64,000 bases of DNA from Ilex aquifolium (lineage: Eukaryota; Streptophyta; Magnoliopsida; Aquifoliales; Aquifoliaceae): contig OX637393.1 of NCBI GenBank assembly GCA_951799425.1, forward strand, positions 38,079,744 through 38,143,743. The letters run 5' to 3'. This document shows positions 12,009 to 23,569 of the stretch, in pieces. The notes under the pieces are model-generated. The model worked only from the letters and a program-made list of their open reading frames with translations. It made no database searches and had not been told where the DNA came from. How positions within the stretch are numbered: the stretch's first letter is position 1; each line of letters begins with the position of its first letter. A program made the position numbers and the translations under genes.

Positions 12009-13179
12009 GTTAACCAATATATAAATATGTATATATATGTAGTCAGAATTACTTTAACAATTTTATAATCATTAAGTATATTGGTATATGCAAACTAATA
12101 AATAAAACAGAATGTTTAACAAACAGTAATAAATAAAATAGAAATGCACTTACCAAGACGCAGAACAACAAGAATAACAATAATTCAAAAATTCAGAAAT
12201 AATCCGATCTCTATGTAATCACAGTTTTCTTAAGAGAGATTTGCTCTCTCTCGGTTCTTAAGGTCATAAGCAACTGTCTTCGAAGATAAAATGAATTTCT
12301 GTTTCGAAAGAAGTAACACTTCAATTTTCAGAACTCTAACGAACACAATTTTGTGTTTTATACTTGAACTGATAATGCAGAAAGAGACGAAGAATATATG
12401 TAGCAATACACAGATTATTATCTATTTTTCATAATTGGAAATGGTTGTAAGGCAGTCTATTTATAGATTCTTAGTGCCTGTTTAGATTGCCTAAAGAGGC
12501 ACAAGATGTCATTGTTCGTTGAACCTGTTCAGATCGAAGAAACACACCTTTAATCTGAACAGTAACGAAAAGGAAAGGCACCTCTGGAATGAACATATAC
12601 AATTCAATTTTGGCGCCAAATTCTAATTTAACGGACAAAAAAATTTAAAAAATCCAGTTGTATATTTAAATTTTGGTTGGAAGATTAATTACAATCCGTG
12701 TTCAGATCCGTTTAGTTTGACCCATAACTCGCACCGTATCAAATAAATTTTCTCAAAAAAAATAATAATATATCTTTGACCCAAAGCCCAAGCCCTGCTT
12801 TAGGTCATGGTCAGGCGGGCGCTACACGCCCTCGTTTGTGGTAACTAAGGTTGTGTAGGTGCCCCTTGGGGTCAAACTTATGAATCCAACTAGGAGTATA
12901 TTAACTCACTAACTTTTTTATCTTCTTGCAATGTGGGACAAACCTTATATACTACACTTCATTCAACTTAGTTCCTTCCATCCATTCAAATGAGTCACTT
13001 TGAGACATAATTTCTCATTCAATACTTAATGATTATAAACAAATAAATATACCATGTTAATCTTATCGCGGAGGAGAATACGTTTAAACTTGGTCCTACT
13101 AATTTTGAGGTGTGATTTCACTTTTATTTAAGCCAAAAGTTACTAAAAATAACTTAATCAAAACCATTATTTTCCAACA
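12009..13179 (-). repeat. 5' LTR of the copia element
   Basis: About 1.17 kb. On the minus strand it begins TGTTGGAAAATAATGG at 13,179 and ends in CA at 12,009. It is the partner of 6,271-7,474. Confidence 0.85.
12457..12465 (-). promoter_or_regulatory. TATA box in the 5' LTR
   Basis: The minus strand reads TATAAATAG, in the middle of the LTR. This is the expected place for the retrotransposon promoter, since gag begins about 590 bp further on. Confidence 0.45.
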
Positions 13180-13322
13180 AGTTTAAATAAGTAAAAAGAA
13201 AATATAAACAGTAAATCAACTCTATATTCTGAAAAACGAGAAACCCAAACAAATTTTATCATTATTGTTTTGCCGTTTTATCTCCTTTTAATTTGATTAA
13301 CATGAAATCAATTTAATCTATT

Positions 13323-16300
13323 TCTATACTACTTATAAAAGTACCTTACAAATAAAAACTTTTAATTTTCTCTTCTATCCTCAAATAATTATATAAAAAC
13401 AATTATATCCTATTTTCTAATTTAACTCTAAGATTATTCTTATTTTAAAAATAAATATTAAGTTGTAGTTTTTACGGCAATTTGATCTCTCATTAATAGT
13501 TACTAAATTAGGTCATTATAATCCATATAAATTAATTAGGTCATTTTAACCATTAACTAACGATGCCTGCTGCGCTTAGCTCCCATAACGACACCCCTTT
13601 ATCTCTCTCTTCCATTCAGTAGAAGAAAATGTCGGTTGAGATGCTCTTGCTTCAAGGTAACGTTCGCTGGTGCATAACCTCTAACAATTGGTGTTCTTAC
13701 TTCTCTCTGTTAATAATGCAATACTCCTCTTGTGGCTCTACAAATTCTAGGAATTAATGGTTGGAGCAGCAATACTTATATCAGTTACGAATGAGAAACT
13801 GAATAATTGCAGTTCTACAAATTTTCCCCCTTTCATACACTTCTCCCTACTCCCTTTCTCTCTCATACGAACACACACCATGAGTCTTGCCATTGCAGAG
13901 CGAGTAGTATCCTGCTTCAAAAGGTACTTTGGTTTTGTTTGTTCTCTTCTTCAATCTTCAATTTTCCATGTGTGTGAAGCTTGTCCATATAATTTTACCT
14001 AATATTGGTTTTGCGTATGGAGGGTGAAATAAATTGCTCATTTGATATGTTAGAAGATCAAGTATCGGCTTTATTGAATGTGTTGAACTTGAGATCACAT
14101 GTCAGTATATATTGTTTGATGATTGAATAAATACACAAATTTGGAATTCTTGAGCCACAAAACTATTTATGCAATTTCACAAATTGGACCTTTCTATTCC
14201 ATAGATGATAGCTTAGGGAGCAATGGGCATTTCCTGCAGCCATCTAACCATAACACCATTTGTTAGTTTTTGTTTTGCTCATAGGAAATCCAATGGAAAA
14301 TTATGGGAACCAGGACATCTGTTATTGCTTGCAAGAAATTCTCTACGGATAGTTTTCTGATTTTTTTGGATAGTTGGGAAGAGGTTTTTTTGAGTTTTTT
14401 TTTCTATTAAAAAAAACTACGATTCATATTCTGATGTTTATTTCTTATGTGCATTTTTTGCTATTTTTTTGTTTTCTGTTGCATTCCCTCATTGAACCCT
14501 TTATTTATTTTCTGCTTGGTTAGGAAACAAGGTTTAGTGTGTTTTCAATTGTCGATTTCTGTCACCAAGATATTGTGTGTGCCCACAAATTGGATTTTAT
14601 TTAGGTTTTATGCATGGAGGTTAAATATATATGTGTAGATGTTAATGTGAATCGGATTATGTTCAATTAGAATTTTATGTTATATTCAAGGTACAAGTAA
14701 TTGGAGAATTCAATAATATAAAACTAATTTTAATAAAATCTGGCATAAACGTTTATATTGGTCGTTTATAAGCCCAATTTTGATGTTATATGCTACTCAA
14801 AATTACAGTTACTTTCCAAATAATGTGGTGGTTTATTCACTCTGCGAATGACTTTTTCTCTCCAATCTATGCTCAACTGAGAATTGATATATTCCGAGAG
14901 CATCTTCAATTCTCTTGGCCTATATTCATCGCCCAAAAGTAATTATAGCCTAAAGACTTTGCCAGAGCAATTTTTTGGGACAGATCTACTTTTGTTTTTT
15001 CTTCTTTGTCTTGCACAAGTAGTTTTAAAACAGCCATCTGATGTAACTTGAGATTAGAATTGCTTATGGATTCTTTATCAATGGGACAGAATGGAAACTA
15101 CTAATCTATAGAAAATTTCTATGCATAATTTCCATATATTATACACCTTAACTATCTTTGTCTTGCAATTTTCAAAATCTGTTCAAAAGGAAATAGCAGT
15201 TTGTCTTGAGCATGGGCCTTTCTTCATTTGGTTAAAAGAGGTGGGTGGCACATCTATTCAAATGGAAATTAAAAGAATTTCATGAGATTTTTCATGTTTA
15301 TATTTTAGTATTAATGCAATGCTTTGCTCGTGATGGTTGTCTCATATTTCAGTCTACCAAAACTTTGATGTTAATTTAAAAGCTAGATTTATTATTGAGC
15401 CAAACTTATTTTTTGGAAACATGCAACATATTGACTTGTTTTCTGGATGCATTATGTTGCTTGTATATATAATGCATTTTGTTATTCTTTGGTTTTTCAT
15501 TTTCATGTATGCATTATGGTCGCTTTTTTCACTTGCGTTTCCTTGTGGCTTCTCCACCTAACAGTCTTCTGTAACAAGACTAGATCCCATATGAAAGTAA
15601 AATGTTTATTTATTGGCCCTAGCCAAAAAACGAAAACAAACAAAAAAGAATAAATCAAAGAAAAAAATGAAAATAAAATAAAAGGCATAGATGTCTTAGT
15701 TTATCTCCTCAAACTTGAGGCAAGTTCATAGCTCACACCCAATTCTTCATGGTCCGTTTAATAAAAGGAATGGAAAAGGAAAAAGATGAAAAAATGAGAC
15801 GAACGATAATTGAGTATCTTTTTCTTTGTTACCTTGCGTTTTTTGGTATTGTTACGTGCTTTGTTTTGGTTCTGTTACGTTATATTCTTGTGTAGTTGGT
15901 TTCTTTTTTGCCATTTTTTTACTCTTCAAGAGCTTATGCAAGAGAAACTTCAACTGGTTGACACCAAAGAGAAGAAAACGGCTGAGAAGGGCTTCCACCT
16001 GACGCTTGATAGTCATCAACATTGTATAATTTCAACCCTATGATTTGAACACCTTTGTTAAAAAATGGTTCTTAGAAGTTTGAGTTGTTGATATCCTCGG
16101 TTTTCAAAACTTCAAGTGGTTGACACTGAACTGGAACTTATCATGCTTCTCAGATGTTGTGCACAACATTACTTTATTTACAGGAACATTTGATTAATTT
16201 TATACCGTTGAAATATTCATTGATTTAGAACCGATTGTAGGTAAATATAATGTTTCTTTCCCCAAAACATATTTTTAATTCAAATCAGGTAGGGAGACAA

Positions 16301-17024
16301 TTTATTTTGGGAAGTGAACAATTAGGCTATGGTAGATTTTTGGTTGGTGGTACGGTACATTATGTCTTGCATGTTCCAGTTGCTTGCTTTGGATGTTCAG
16401 TGAATGGTATTAGCCTTAAATCTTATTGCTTTTTGTTGTGCACCGTGACATGAGAGAACAATTTTCGGTATGAAGACAATTGTAATTTTTTTAATATTCT
16501 TTAATCCTTTTACACAATTAGATATTGAATTACTGATATGCACTTCCTATCTCTTAAGTTTAAGGTCTAAATGTGGTTTTAAAAATTTATCCAAGAAATC
16601 AAACAATTGTTTATCACCAAATGAATCACAACTCTCTTCTCACTGCATAGAAACCCAACCATTATGGCCAGAAGAAAGAGAATAAATCTGAAAAACTAAA
16701 GTCTTTTTTTTTTTTTTCAACTATTGACGCTTTGATATCATAGAAAGTAAAATATACAAATGTGGCCATTAAAATCGTGTTACAAGACTAATAGACATTT
16801 TTCACCTTCTGTTCACTTACCCTTTTGAAGAGAGAAATGTTTTATTATTTTTCGATGTTTGCCAATTTTTTAACCAAGAAGGTGGTGAAAGATGAAAATT
16901 AAGACTTCCTCAAAATTGAGACAATATTGTTGTGGGTATATTTTTGTTAAATTACTGTTTAAAAATAAAAATCACAATTATTATTTAACTTGGTTCACGT
17001 GCAACGCACGTGTGTAATAACTAG
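13323..17024 (+). mobile_element. Helitron-like element, non-autonomous
   Basis: The left end, TCTATACTACTTATAAAAG, resembles plant Helitron 5' termini. The right end has a 7-bp hairpin (CACGTGC-aac-GCACGTG, 16,996-17,012) followed eight bases later by CTAG at 17,021-17,024 and then T, the canonical 3' structure. The base before TC is T rather than the usual A. No Rep/helicase frame is present. The interior looks like captured gene pieces. A CT-rich leader plus a short frame at 13,629-13,656 ends in a donor-like aag|gtaacg. A leucine/lysine-rich frame is at about 15,938-16,040. Another frame (VGRQFILGSEQLGYGRFL) at about 16,288-16,415 follows a caaatcag acceptor-like word. I cannot name the source genes. 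Confidence 0.65.
16996..17024 (+). other. Helitron 3' hairpin and CTAG terminus
   Basis: A perfect 7-bp stem with an AAC loop stands upstream of a CTAG-T end. In Helitrons this hairpin marks the transfer terminator. Confidence 0.65.
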
Positions 17025-19017
17025 TTAACTAAAGAAACGAGAAGTTGCAAAAGACTGATAAAATGGTTGTTTATAAAGTGAGCGCGAACAAAATTGTAGA
17101 TGTGTTATGGATCAAGTAGAGATTTAATTTATGAGGATATATGTGTGGTAGATGTGTTAGAGTGAGAAGAAATTTTAGTCCTACGATTTTTGATTTTACG
17201 GGGTTCAACAAAAAATACACAAACAAAATATAAATTAAACGTGAACTCAAGATGGCACAATACAAGAATCATACAAATTCAAAAGTAATACAACCTCAAC
17301 ATAACAATATAGGACTCGCTTGACGTCCTAATAATAATATAGATGAGTGTTTTTTTATATATAATTAGAGTATTATATTCGATATATAAGTTGTTTGTGA
17401 ATGAATAGATATCCCATACTAAGTCGTTTGACCGCAAACAAAAAAAAAAAAATTGTATTTGGGCGTATGTGTAAGCCACTCTAGATATTCCTTAATTGCT
17501 ACATCCTCACCTGCAACATTTGGACACAAATTGGCATCACGGTGCTGTCTTTATCCCATAGAATTCAAGGCCCCTCAGTCATATCTACTATCTTACGTCG
17601 ACGACACTTTCATTTTGTATAAGGTTTTGAAAATGAAAGGGCTGCTGCTGTGTGTGTGTACAAAAAAGGGAATTGTTGACTCTTCAACTTGATTGTAAAT
17701 TGGCTCGCAAATTATCAATCTCATTTGAAGTAAATACATTATTGGTATGATACCATAATTGGGCCCACTATTATTGGTAAAACACAATTTTTTTTTTTTT
17801 TTTTTTTGGGGTCAAGAAACACAGAATTTTCAAAATTAATGACTTATTCTCATGTCAAATTAAGAAAGGTTATATTGGATGACATCCAAATCAGTGAGAA
17901 CGATCCGCTCCAATTAGGGGCGAATTTATGTGTGGGGTTAGGGGAGGCACTGACCCAGTCTCAATTTTTTTTTAATTATATATATTTATTATTTAATTGT
18001 TTATTTTGATACTATTTGTTGTGTTCACCCTTGAATTGACCTTAATTTATATATTTTTGACTTCTTTTGGTTCTAAATTCGTATTTTGAAGGTAAAATTA
18101 TTTGTAATTAACCTACAACTGTTTTTTTTTTGGTCTAAAATTAATGATTGACTTATTTTAATTGGATTCTAGTGGTATTATTATCCTTATTAAATTTTTG
18201 TTTGATAGCTTGTCAATTTTGATATAAAAAATATCGGGGTCAATCATAAATAGATGTAATAAGTCTTTCATTTTTGTAAGAGTTGTAATTAATTTCTTTT
18301 TTTATAGTTGTTTCTTCATATAAAACATATGTATCAATTTTTTACCTTTTTCAACTGAACGAGCTTTTATTTCAAATATATGTATCGTCTTACTTTTATC
18401 TTATATATTTATATACACGTGTGAATCGAGTGTAATTGACAATTGACTTCAATATGACTAATTGGTGAATAGCAGTATTGTTTGGTAATGACATTTTCCG
18501 TTTCGTAATCATCTTTTATCCAATATTAAATCAAAATCATGTATTAAAAAAATTTGAAGTCCTCTCCAAATGCATTTTTCTGTAGACAATCCATAAATTT
18601 AAATCGCTCAGCCAAAGTTGTATTTTTTTCATTTCTATAATAAATTATTGATGTCACACTAAATTGACTCTAAAAGATTTACCGTATTTGTGCAACCCAA
18701 ATCGTGAATGCATGCTAAGATTTTATTTTTTTTTTAAAAACAAATAATTATGTGCCAGTAGATAAAAAAAAATATAAACCATAAAATTTACAAAGAAAGG
18801 CAGATGAGAGATCAATCTTAATCCTTTTAATATCTTGATTGAAAAAATCTTAAAATAATTTGATAATGAATAACTAGATTACACTTCACTAATTCTTATA
18901 TACTACTATTTAGTCACACATTTGTGTAAGGATTGTATCGAAAATTTTTTTCCAAAATAAATGGGACTCTACACCTTTCCAAGTGGGTCCCAAGCATATA
19001 GTAAGCATATATATATA
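17025..19017. other. intergenic DNA with possible gene scrap
   Basis: Mostly AT-rich. On the minus strand a short open stretch at about 17,510-17,450 (GEDVAIKEYLEWLTHTPKY) directly follows a tgttgcag acceptor-like word. It may be a captured or decayed exon; I do not recognise it. A 20-base T run at about 17,790 is followed by a ggggttaggggaggcactga stretch of repeat-like character. No intact gene is seen. Confidence 0.35.
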
Positions 19018-19549
19018 GGGCTCGTTTGGTTACCGTATTAGAAATGGATGGATTAGATAAAATTATCCGCTCTAATACAATACAGATGGACAAAATACAA
19101 GACTAAATAGGGTATTAAAATAATACGTAATTTTATCTAGTGTTTGGTAATACACAATATAAACGTTGGATATTAATTATTTAATCCAATCGGTTGTTTG
19201 GTTAAGGAATTATTTTATCGTATTAATGTTGAATTAACAAAAATACCATCAATCAGTGTTTGTTACATTGATGACAATTTGATTTTATCAGTTATAGGGT
19301 TATAATGATAAATGTGTAAAATAATACGTTTGAGTTGGATTATAATACCACCTATATTTGTGGTATTAAAATACCTCAATAATACAGGTCTAACGTATAA
19401 AAAATATACGATAAGTATACGATTAGTATACGTTTTTGAAATTAATACGGTATCAAATTTGCTTACCAAACAAAGTATTAGACCCAATTAAATAAAAAAT
19501 AATATAATCCAATATTTAATCCCCTCATAATACGTCTACCAAACGAGCC
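19018..19549. mobile_element. TIR miniature transposon
   Basis: It begins ggctcgtttggt and ends accaaacgagcc, an inverted repeat of 12 bp. The similarity continues less perfectly inside. The length is about 0.53 kb with no transposase frame. A clear target duplication is not visible, so I leave the superfamily open (PIF/Harbinger or hAT are possible). Confidence 0.6.
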
Positions 19550-20089
19550 AATAGTGTACAATGGGTCCACCAACATCCTATCTTTGCGTCATTGTTGAGT
19601 ATTGAAGAAGGGTGACAAGCCATGTGCTGATGGGTAATGGACTTAATATATACATAGGATGTGTGTGTGTAACAAAATTAGATAAGGCTCAAAGAGGGAT
19701 GTGATGTTTTTAAGGGCGGTTGACCCCTCTTCTGCCGATGATTTCCATATTTTCTCACAAAATCAATAGTTCGTTATAGTTGACGAAAAAAAAATTGGAT
19801 AAGAATGAAGACTTATTTAAGTTTGAGGTTTATGTCATGCATTATCGGCATTCACATATTGTACTGAGTTCATCAAGTTGGCGAAGCAAACACGGCTTGA
19901 ATGTTTCTACGTCCCATTTGAACTTAATCTTTGCGTGGATCACTTAGAAGAAGACTAAAATTTTTTAGTCAAATGTGTTGGGTGGATGAACTTAATCTTC
20001 TTCCATCGAGTACACTAAAAAATCTCACAATTTTTAATCTGATACCCTAAATCTTAAAATCTCATAGTTAATCCCATACTCTTACTACT
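19550..20089. other. intergenic DNA
   Basis: I see no gene, repeat boundary or regulatory site that can be supported in this stretch. Confidence 0.4.
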
Positions 20090-20395
20090 ATGTTATATTC
20101 TATGTGTGTATTAGTGTGCTTGTGTATATCGTGTATATCTTTTAGTTTGTTAGTGAGTGTGTGTGCGCGCGCGCATGGGGTGTGTGTTTTTGGTGTATTA
20201 GTGTGTGTGTGTATTTTTTGATGTATTAGTGTATTTATAATTTTTAATGTGTGCATTATGGTGTATTGGTGTGTAAGTGTTTTGGGTGTATTGGTGTGTG
20301 TTAGTGTGTATGTATGTGCTTTGGGTGTATTAGTGTGTGCACGTGTTTTGATATATTAATGTATATATATTTTTTTGGTGTGTTAATATTTTCTT
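20090..20395 (+). repeat. GT-rich degenerate minisatellite
   Basis: Variants of gtgtattagtgtgtgtgtgt repeat irregularly with interspersed ttttggtgta units and a short gcgcgcgc core near 20,165. The unit is roughly 20-30 bp and imperfect. Open frames over it are an artefact of the repeat. Confidence 0.75.
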
Positions 20396-20638
20396 AAATC
20401 AAGATTTTTGACCTAATTCTTTATGATCCAACAACTTGTTATAACAAATTTATAAAACAAGTTAAAAATAGATTGGATTTATATTGCACCCAACCACTTA
20501 TGAACCCATCCATAACCGCCCAATTTACTCATTTGTCACCTCAAAATTTTAGTATATACTTAGATAATGACTCCAACAACTTTTATTCCTCGACTAGTTA
20601 CTTATATCAAATAATGCTTCTATCACATGAATATGATT

Positions 20639-21268
20639 AGGGGTGGCAATTTCTGACATAATACGAAAATACAATTCGAATTTGACACAAATTAGCGGGT
20701 TAGGGTTGCTAATTTTTCAACACGAACTCGTAAAAGACACGACATGTTAACACGAATAATAAATGAGTTGGGTTAGTGTCAAACACGAACAATATAAAAT
20801 TGACACGATTAACACGTTTAACTAATATTCTAGAAGCAAAAATTCTAATTATTTGTTATTGTTTATTAAGCATTGACATAATTATTGTACAAAAAAAAAT
20901 TTGTTTACTCATTATTATTGTTATGCTTATAAGAAAAGTACGAGTATGGATTCAATTAATTGATAATAGAATTTTAGATTTAAATTTTAGCGTAAAATTC
21001 TTTATTTGACCAATGGACCTTTGGTCTAATGATACTCCTTATCTTGTCAATGTTTTCCCTCTTGAGATTAAGGGTTCAAGTCCCCCTCCCCCTTCCCCTT
21101 CCCAAAAAAAAAAACAATATATATATATAAAGTTTTTTATTCAAAGTTTATATGGGTCACACGAATATGAACACGAACCCGACACGAAAAATAAACAGGT
21201 TAGTCGACACGACACGATTAATTAAATAGGTCGAGTTAAGGTTAATACTCGACACGATTGTCACCCCT
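20639..21268 (+). mobile_element. TIR element of the agggGTGRCAA type
   Basis: The left end is aggggtggcaatt and the right end, inverted, is aggggtgacaat. The body is rich in acacgaa words. The same family is present inverted at 1,148-1,675. There is no coding capacity. A SINE-like sequence is inserted at about 21,010-21,120. Confidence 0.6.
21010..21120 (+). mobile_element. tRNA-derived SINE
   Basis: The sequence holds an A-box-like tggtctaatgat and, about 45 bp on, a B box GGTTCAAGTCC. It ends in a C-rich segment and an A-run. Imperfect direct repeats of about 15 bp (aaattctttatttga / aaagttttttattcaa) flank it. It interrupts the TIR element at 20,639-21,268, so it arrived later. It is too short and too diverged to fold as a functional tRNA. 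Confidence 0.6.
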
Positions 21269-21369
21269 AATTAGTGGATCAATAGTTACGTAAATGTCAA
21301 TCACACCCGAATAATCGAAATATTAATTACATTGACAAATCACTTGTTGAGAACATCATAATGCAAAAA

Positions 21370-21494
21370 TTTAAAATAAGCCGAACTATTGGTCATCGTT
21401 CTTGCTGTTAGACATTAAGATCGTGACTTCGCATCTCCTAGTCCCTTTCCCTTGTAATATTATATAACCCACAAAAAAAAAAAAAAAAAAAAGA
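21370..21494 (+). mobile_element. second, degenerate SINE candidate
   Basis: A ttggtcatcgttc word stands ahead of a degenerate B-box-like gtgacttcgcatctcc, and the sequence ends with about 20 A near 21,474-21,492. This is the general order of a tRNA-derived SINE. No clean target duplication is seen, so the call is weak. Confidence 0.35.
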
Positions 21495-21790
21495 AATTCA
21501 GGCGACAAGTACAAAGTCATGCACTTTTAAGGCGAGAAGTCCACCCTCCTATTTTACAGGCGAAAGATCCATCAAATATACAATTGACAAAAATACTCTT
21601 AATGAAAGAAATTATTTAAAAACCACCCCCCCACCGACAATGAACTACACAATAGCGAACTCAATAACAGTTAACTACATGACGGTGAATAAAAAACTCA
21701 ATGTTTTTTGTTATATATTGTATATAGAAGAAGAGCTTGATTTTTTAGTTCACTGTCATTGACTTTACTGTCGTATAGTTCACTATTTGT

Positions 21791-21860
21791 AGGGGTAGGG
21801 GGCAGGGGGCAGGGGGCAGGGGGCAGGGGTGGGGTGGTGGCAGTGGTGGGTGGTGGTAGT
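21791..21860 (+). repeat. G-rich tandem repeat (unit GGGGGCA)
   Basis: Four tandem copies of a 7-bp gggggca unit are followed by ggggtggggtggtgg and further TGG-rich sequence. Many G-runs of four or five stand within 60 bp, so a G-quadruplex is plausible on the plus strand. Confidence 0.8.
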
Positions 21861-22971
21861 GAATTTCTATGGAAGAAGAGTTGGATTTATCCCTGAAAAA
21901 GACAATGGCTCTTAGTTGGACAAAGTGCAAGACACAAGAGATAATATTATCATTTAAAAAAAAAAGAGAAAAAATTAGCTTGAATTAAATAATTAAAAAA
22001 TTCAACTGAGTTGGACCTCACGCCTTAAAAAGTACATACTGAACTTATTTGGTACAGAATTTATAATTTTCAACAATTCTCATAAAGAAAAAAGAAAAGA
22101 AAGAAAAAAACATAACTTCCCCATTACTATTCTAGCACATTATCAGTTTGGCCCATGTGAACTACTTATCCCAATTAATTCTCATGAATTGGGCTTATGA
22201 ACTCTTTGTCTTTGGGCCCTTGGCCTTTTTGTATCCGTAACTGCATAGACTAGGGGTGTTCACCCTACCCTACGGGTAGGAAATATGCTCTTCCGTCTTC
22301 CTATCCGATACTTTGCGGAAGAATTTTTTCTTGACCTACCCTACCCGACATGCAGCATAGCCTTTATGTCCAGATTTACCCATATCTGCTCTTCATTGTC
22401 CTCGGTGACAGCTTGATGGATACTAGAAACTTATATTGTTTCAAAGAAACAGCTAAAAATAAATTTACAGGGAAACATATCCAGATTTGGATCCTTTACA
22501 TAGGGTCCAAATGAACCGATCTTAGTCGAGTACTAGATTTTTTGGGCTCGGGTCGGCTTGTTCTTGAAGAATGTTTAGGCTTATGAATTGTGATGAGTTT
22601 CAAACATCTTATTTAAGTTCGGCTCGTCAAAGTTTTCTCTAAATTTGGAATTAACTCGTCTGATTAAATAAACTAAGCACAAAATTGTATTTGAGTTTAA
22701 ACTGAAGTTCAAACTTGTGTTGAATATAAGTTCTGACTCATTTATAAAATTTATTACATATTAAATATCACATAACATATATATGTTCACAAGAGGGATA
22801 AATTATTTCTCAAACTTAATTACTTAAGTTGTTTGTTAGATGAATTTTAAAAATTAATTTAGCTAAAGCTCTCTTCATTTGATAAATGGATAAACCTGAA
22901 GAACTTTCTCATAGAATGAATACCAAGTTGATCATGAGCAATTCGGTTCATTTGCAGTATGTGCTTATGCT
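21861..22971. other. intergenic DNA with repeat scraps
   Basis: No gene is supported. The word ctaggggtgttcaccctacc near 22,250 resembles a hAT-type terminus, but no partner end was found. Confidence 0.35.
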
Positions 22972-22980
22972 TAATTTTTT

Positions 22981-23560
22981 GGGAGAATTATATTCAGTCT
23001 GCTTGAGGTTTGTTACTTAATCACTCAGACCTCCCGACATTTAAAATATTACATATAGACCTCCTGAGATTTGTATGCACGCAACACTTATAATTCTACC
23101 TAGTTTTTCTTAATAAATAGTATAATTGTATACTAATTATAATTTTTATTTTTGACTTTTATTTCAATAAATGACATAATAGAACATGAATTTTGGTTGT
23201 AAAATTCATGTTCTATTATGAATGACTTAGACCCCTTGTTTGATTTTTTAGTTTTATTCCAATAGATAGTATAATTGTACACTAATTACGATTTTTTAAG
23301 AAAATATTTTAAAGTTAAAGGGTCTAAGTATAATATTTGGAATATTTTTTGTCTAAGTATAACATTTTAAACTTAAGGGGTCTAAATATTATATACCTAC
23401 AAACTTCAGGGGGTCTGGGTGTAATTTACTAACGGATATATTACGGGAGTCTAAATGTTACGCGCATACAAATTTCAGAGACTTGTGTATGATATTTCAA
23501 ATGCCAAGGAATCTGAGCGATTAAGTGATAAACCTCAAAGTGTCTAAATATAATTCTCCC
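22981..23560. mobile_element. Mutator-type MITE with perfect 9-bp target duplication
   Basis: The terminal inverted repeats start GGGAGAATTATAT and are recognisable for over 100 bp on each side. They are flanked by taatttttt at 22,972-22,980 and taatttttt at 23,561-23,569. A 9-bp duplication and long inverted repeats fit the Mutator superfamily. There is no transposase. A perfect 20-bp hairpin lies inside. Confidence 0.85.
23175..23220. repeat. perfect 20-bp inverted repeat inside the MITE
   Basis: The arm cataatagaacatgaatttt and its exact reverse complement are separated by the 6-base loop ggttgt. There are no mismatches, although the surrounding terminal repeats are clearly diverged. Confidence 0.9.
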
Positions 23561-23569
23561 TAATTTTTT

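Larger units (their letters stand above)
6271..13179 (-). mobile_element. Ty1/copia LTR retrotransposon, old and inactive
   Basis: The full element is on the minus strand. Two long terminal repeats flank a decayed gag-pol region. The 5-bp target duplication is agttc at 6,266-6,270 and agttt at 13,180-13,184, with one mismatch. On the minus strand the LTRs begin TGTTG. The outer end of the 3' LTR has mutated from CA to TA (plus strand tattaacc at 6,271 against tgttaacc at 12,009). A polypurine tract precedes the 3' LTR. I see no obvious tRNA primer-binding site next to 12,008. Domain order (Gag, zinc knuckle, protease, integrase, reverse transcriptase, RNase H) is that of copia, not gypsy. Substantial LTR divergence and many frame breaks show an old insertion. 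Confidence 0.92.

Noticed and set aside
17580..17640. YVDDTFILYKV on the plus strand, like a reverse-transcriptase active site
   Set aside because: No other reverse-transcriptase motif surrounds it, the frame is under 80 residues, and the minus strand of the neighbouring bases looks more exon-like. Chance match.
20068..20256. Thr/His/Lys-rich frame on the minus strand
   Set aside because: It is the translation of the GT-rich minisatellite.
21010..21085. tRNA gene
   Set aside because: A-box and B-box-like words are present, but the stems do not pair convincingly and an A-run follows. A SINE explains it better.
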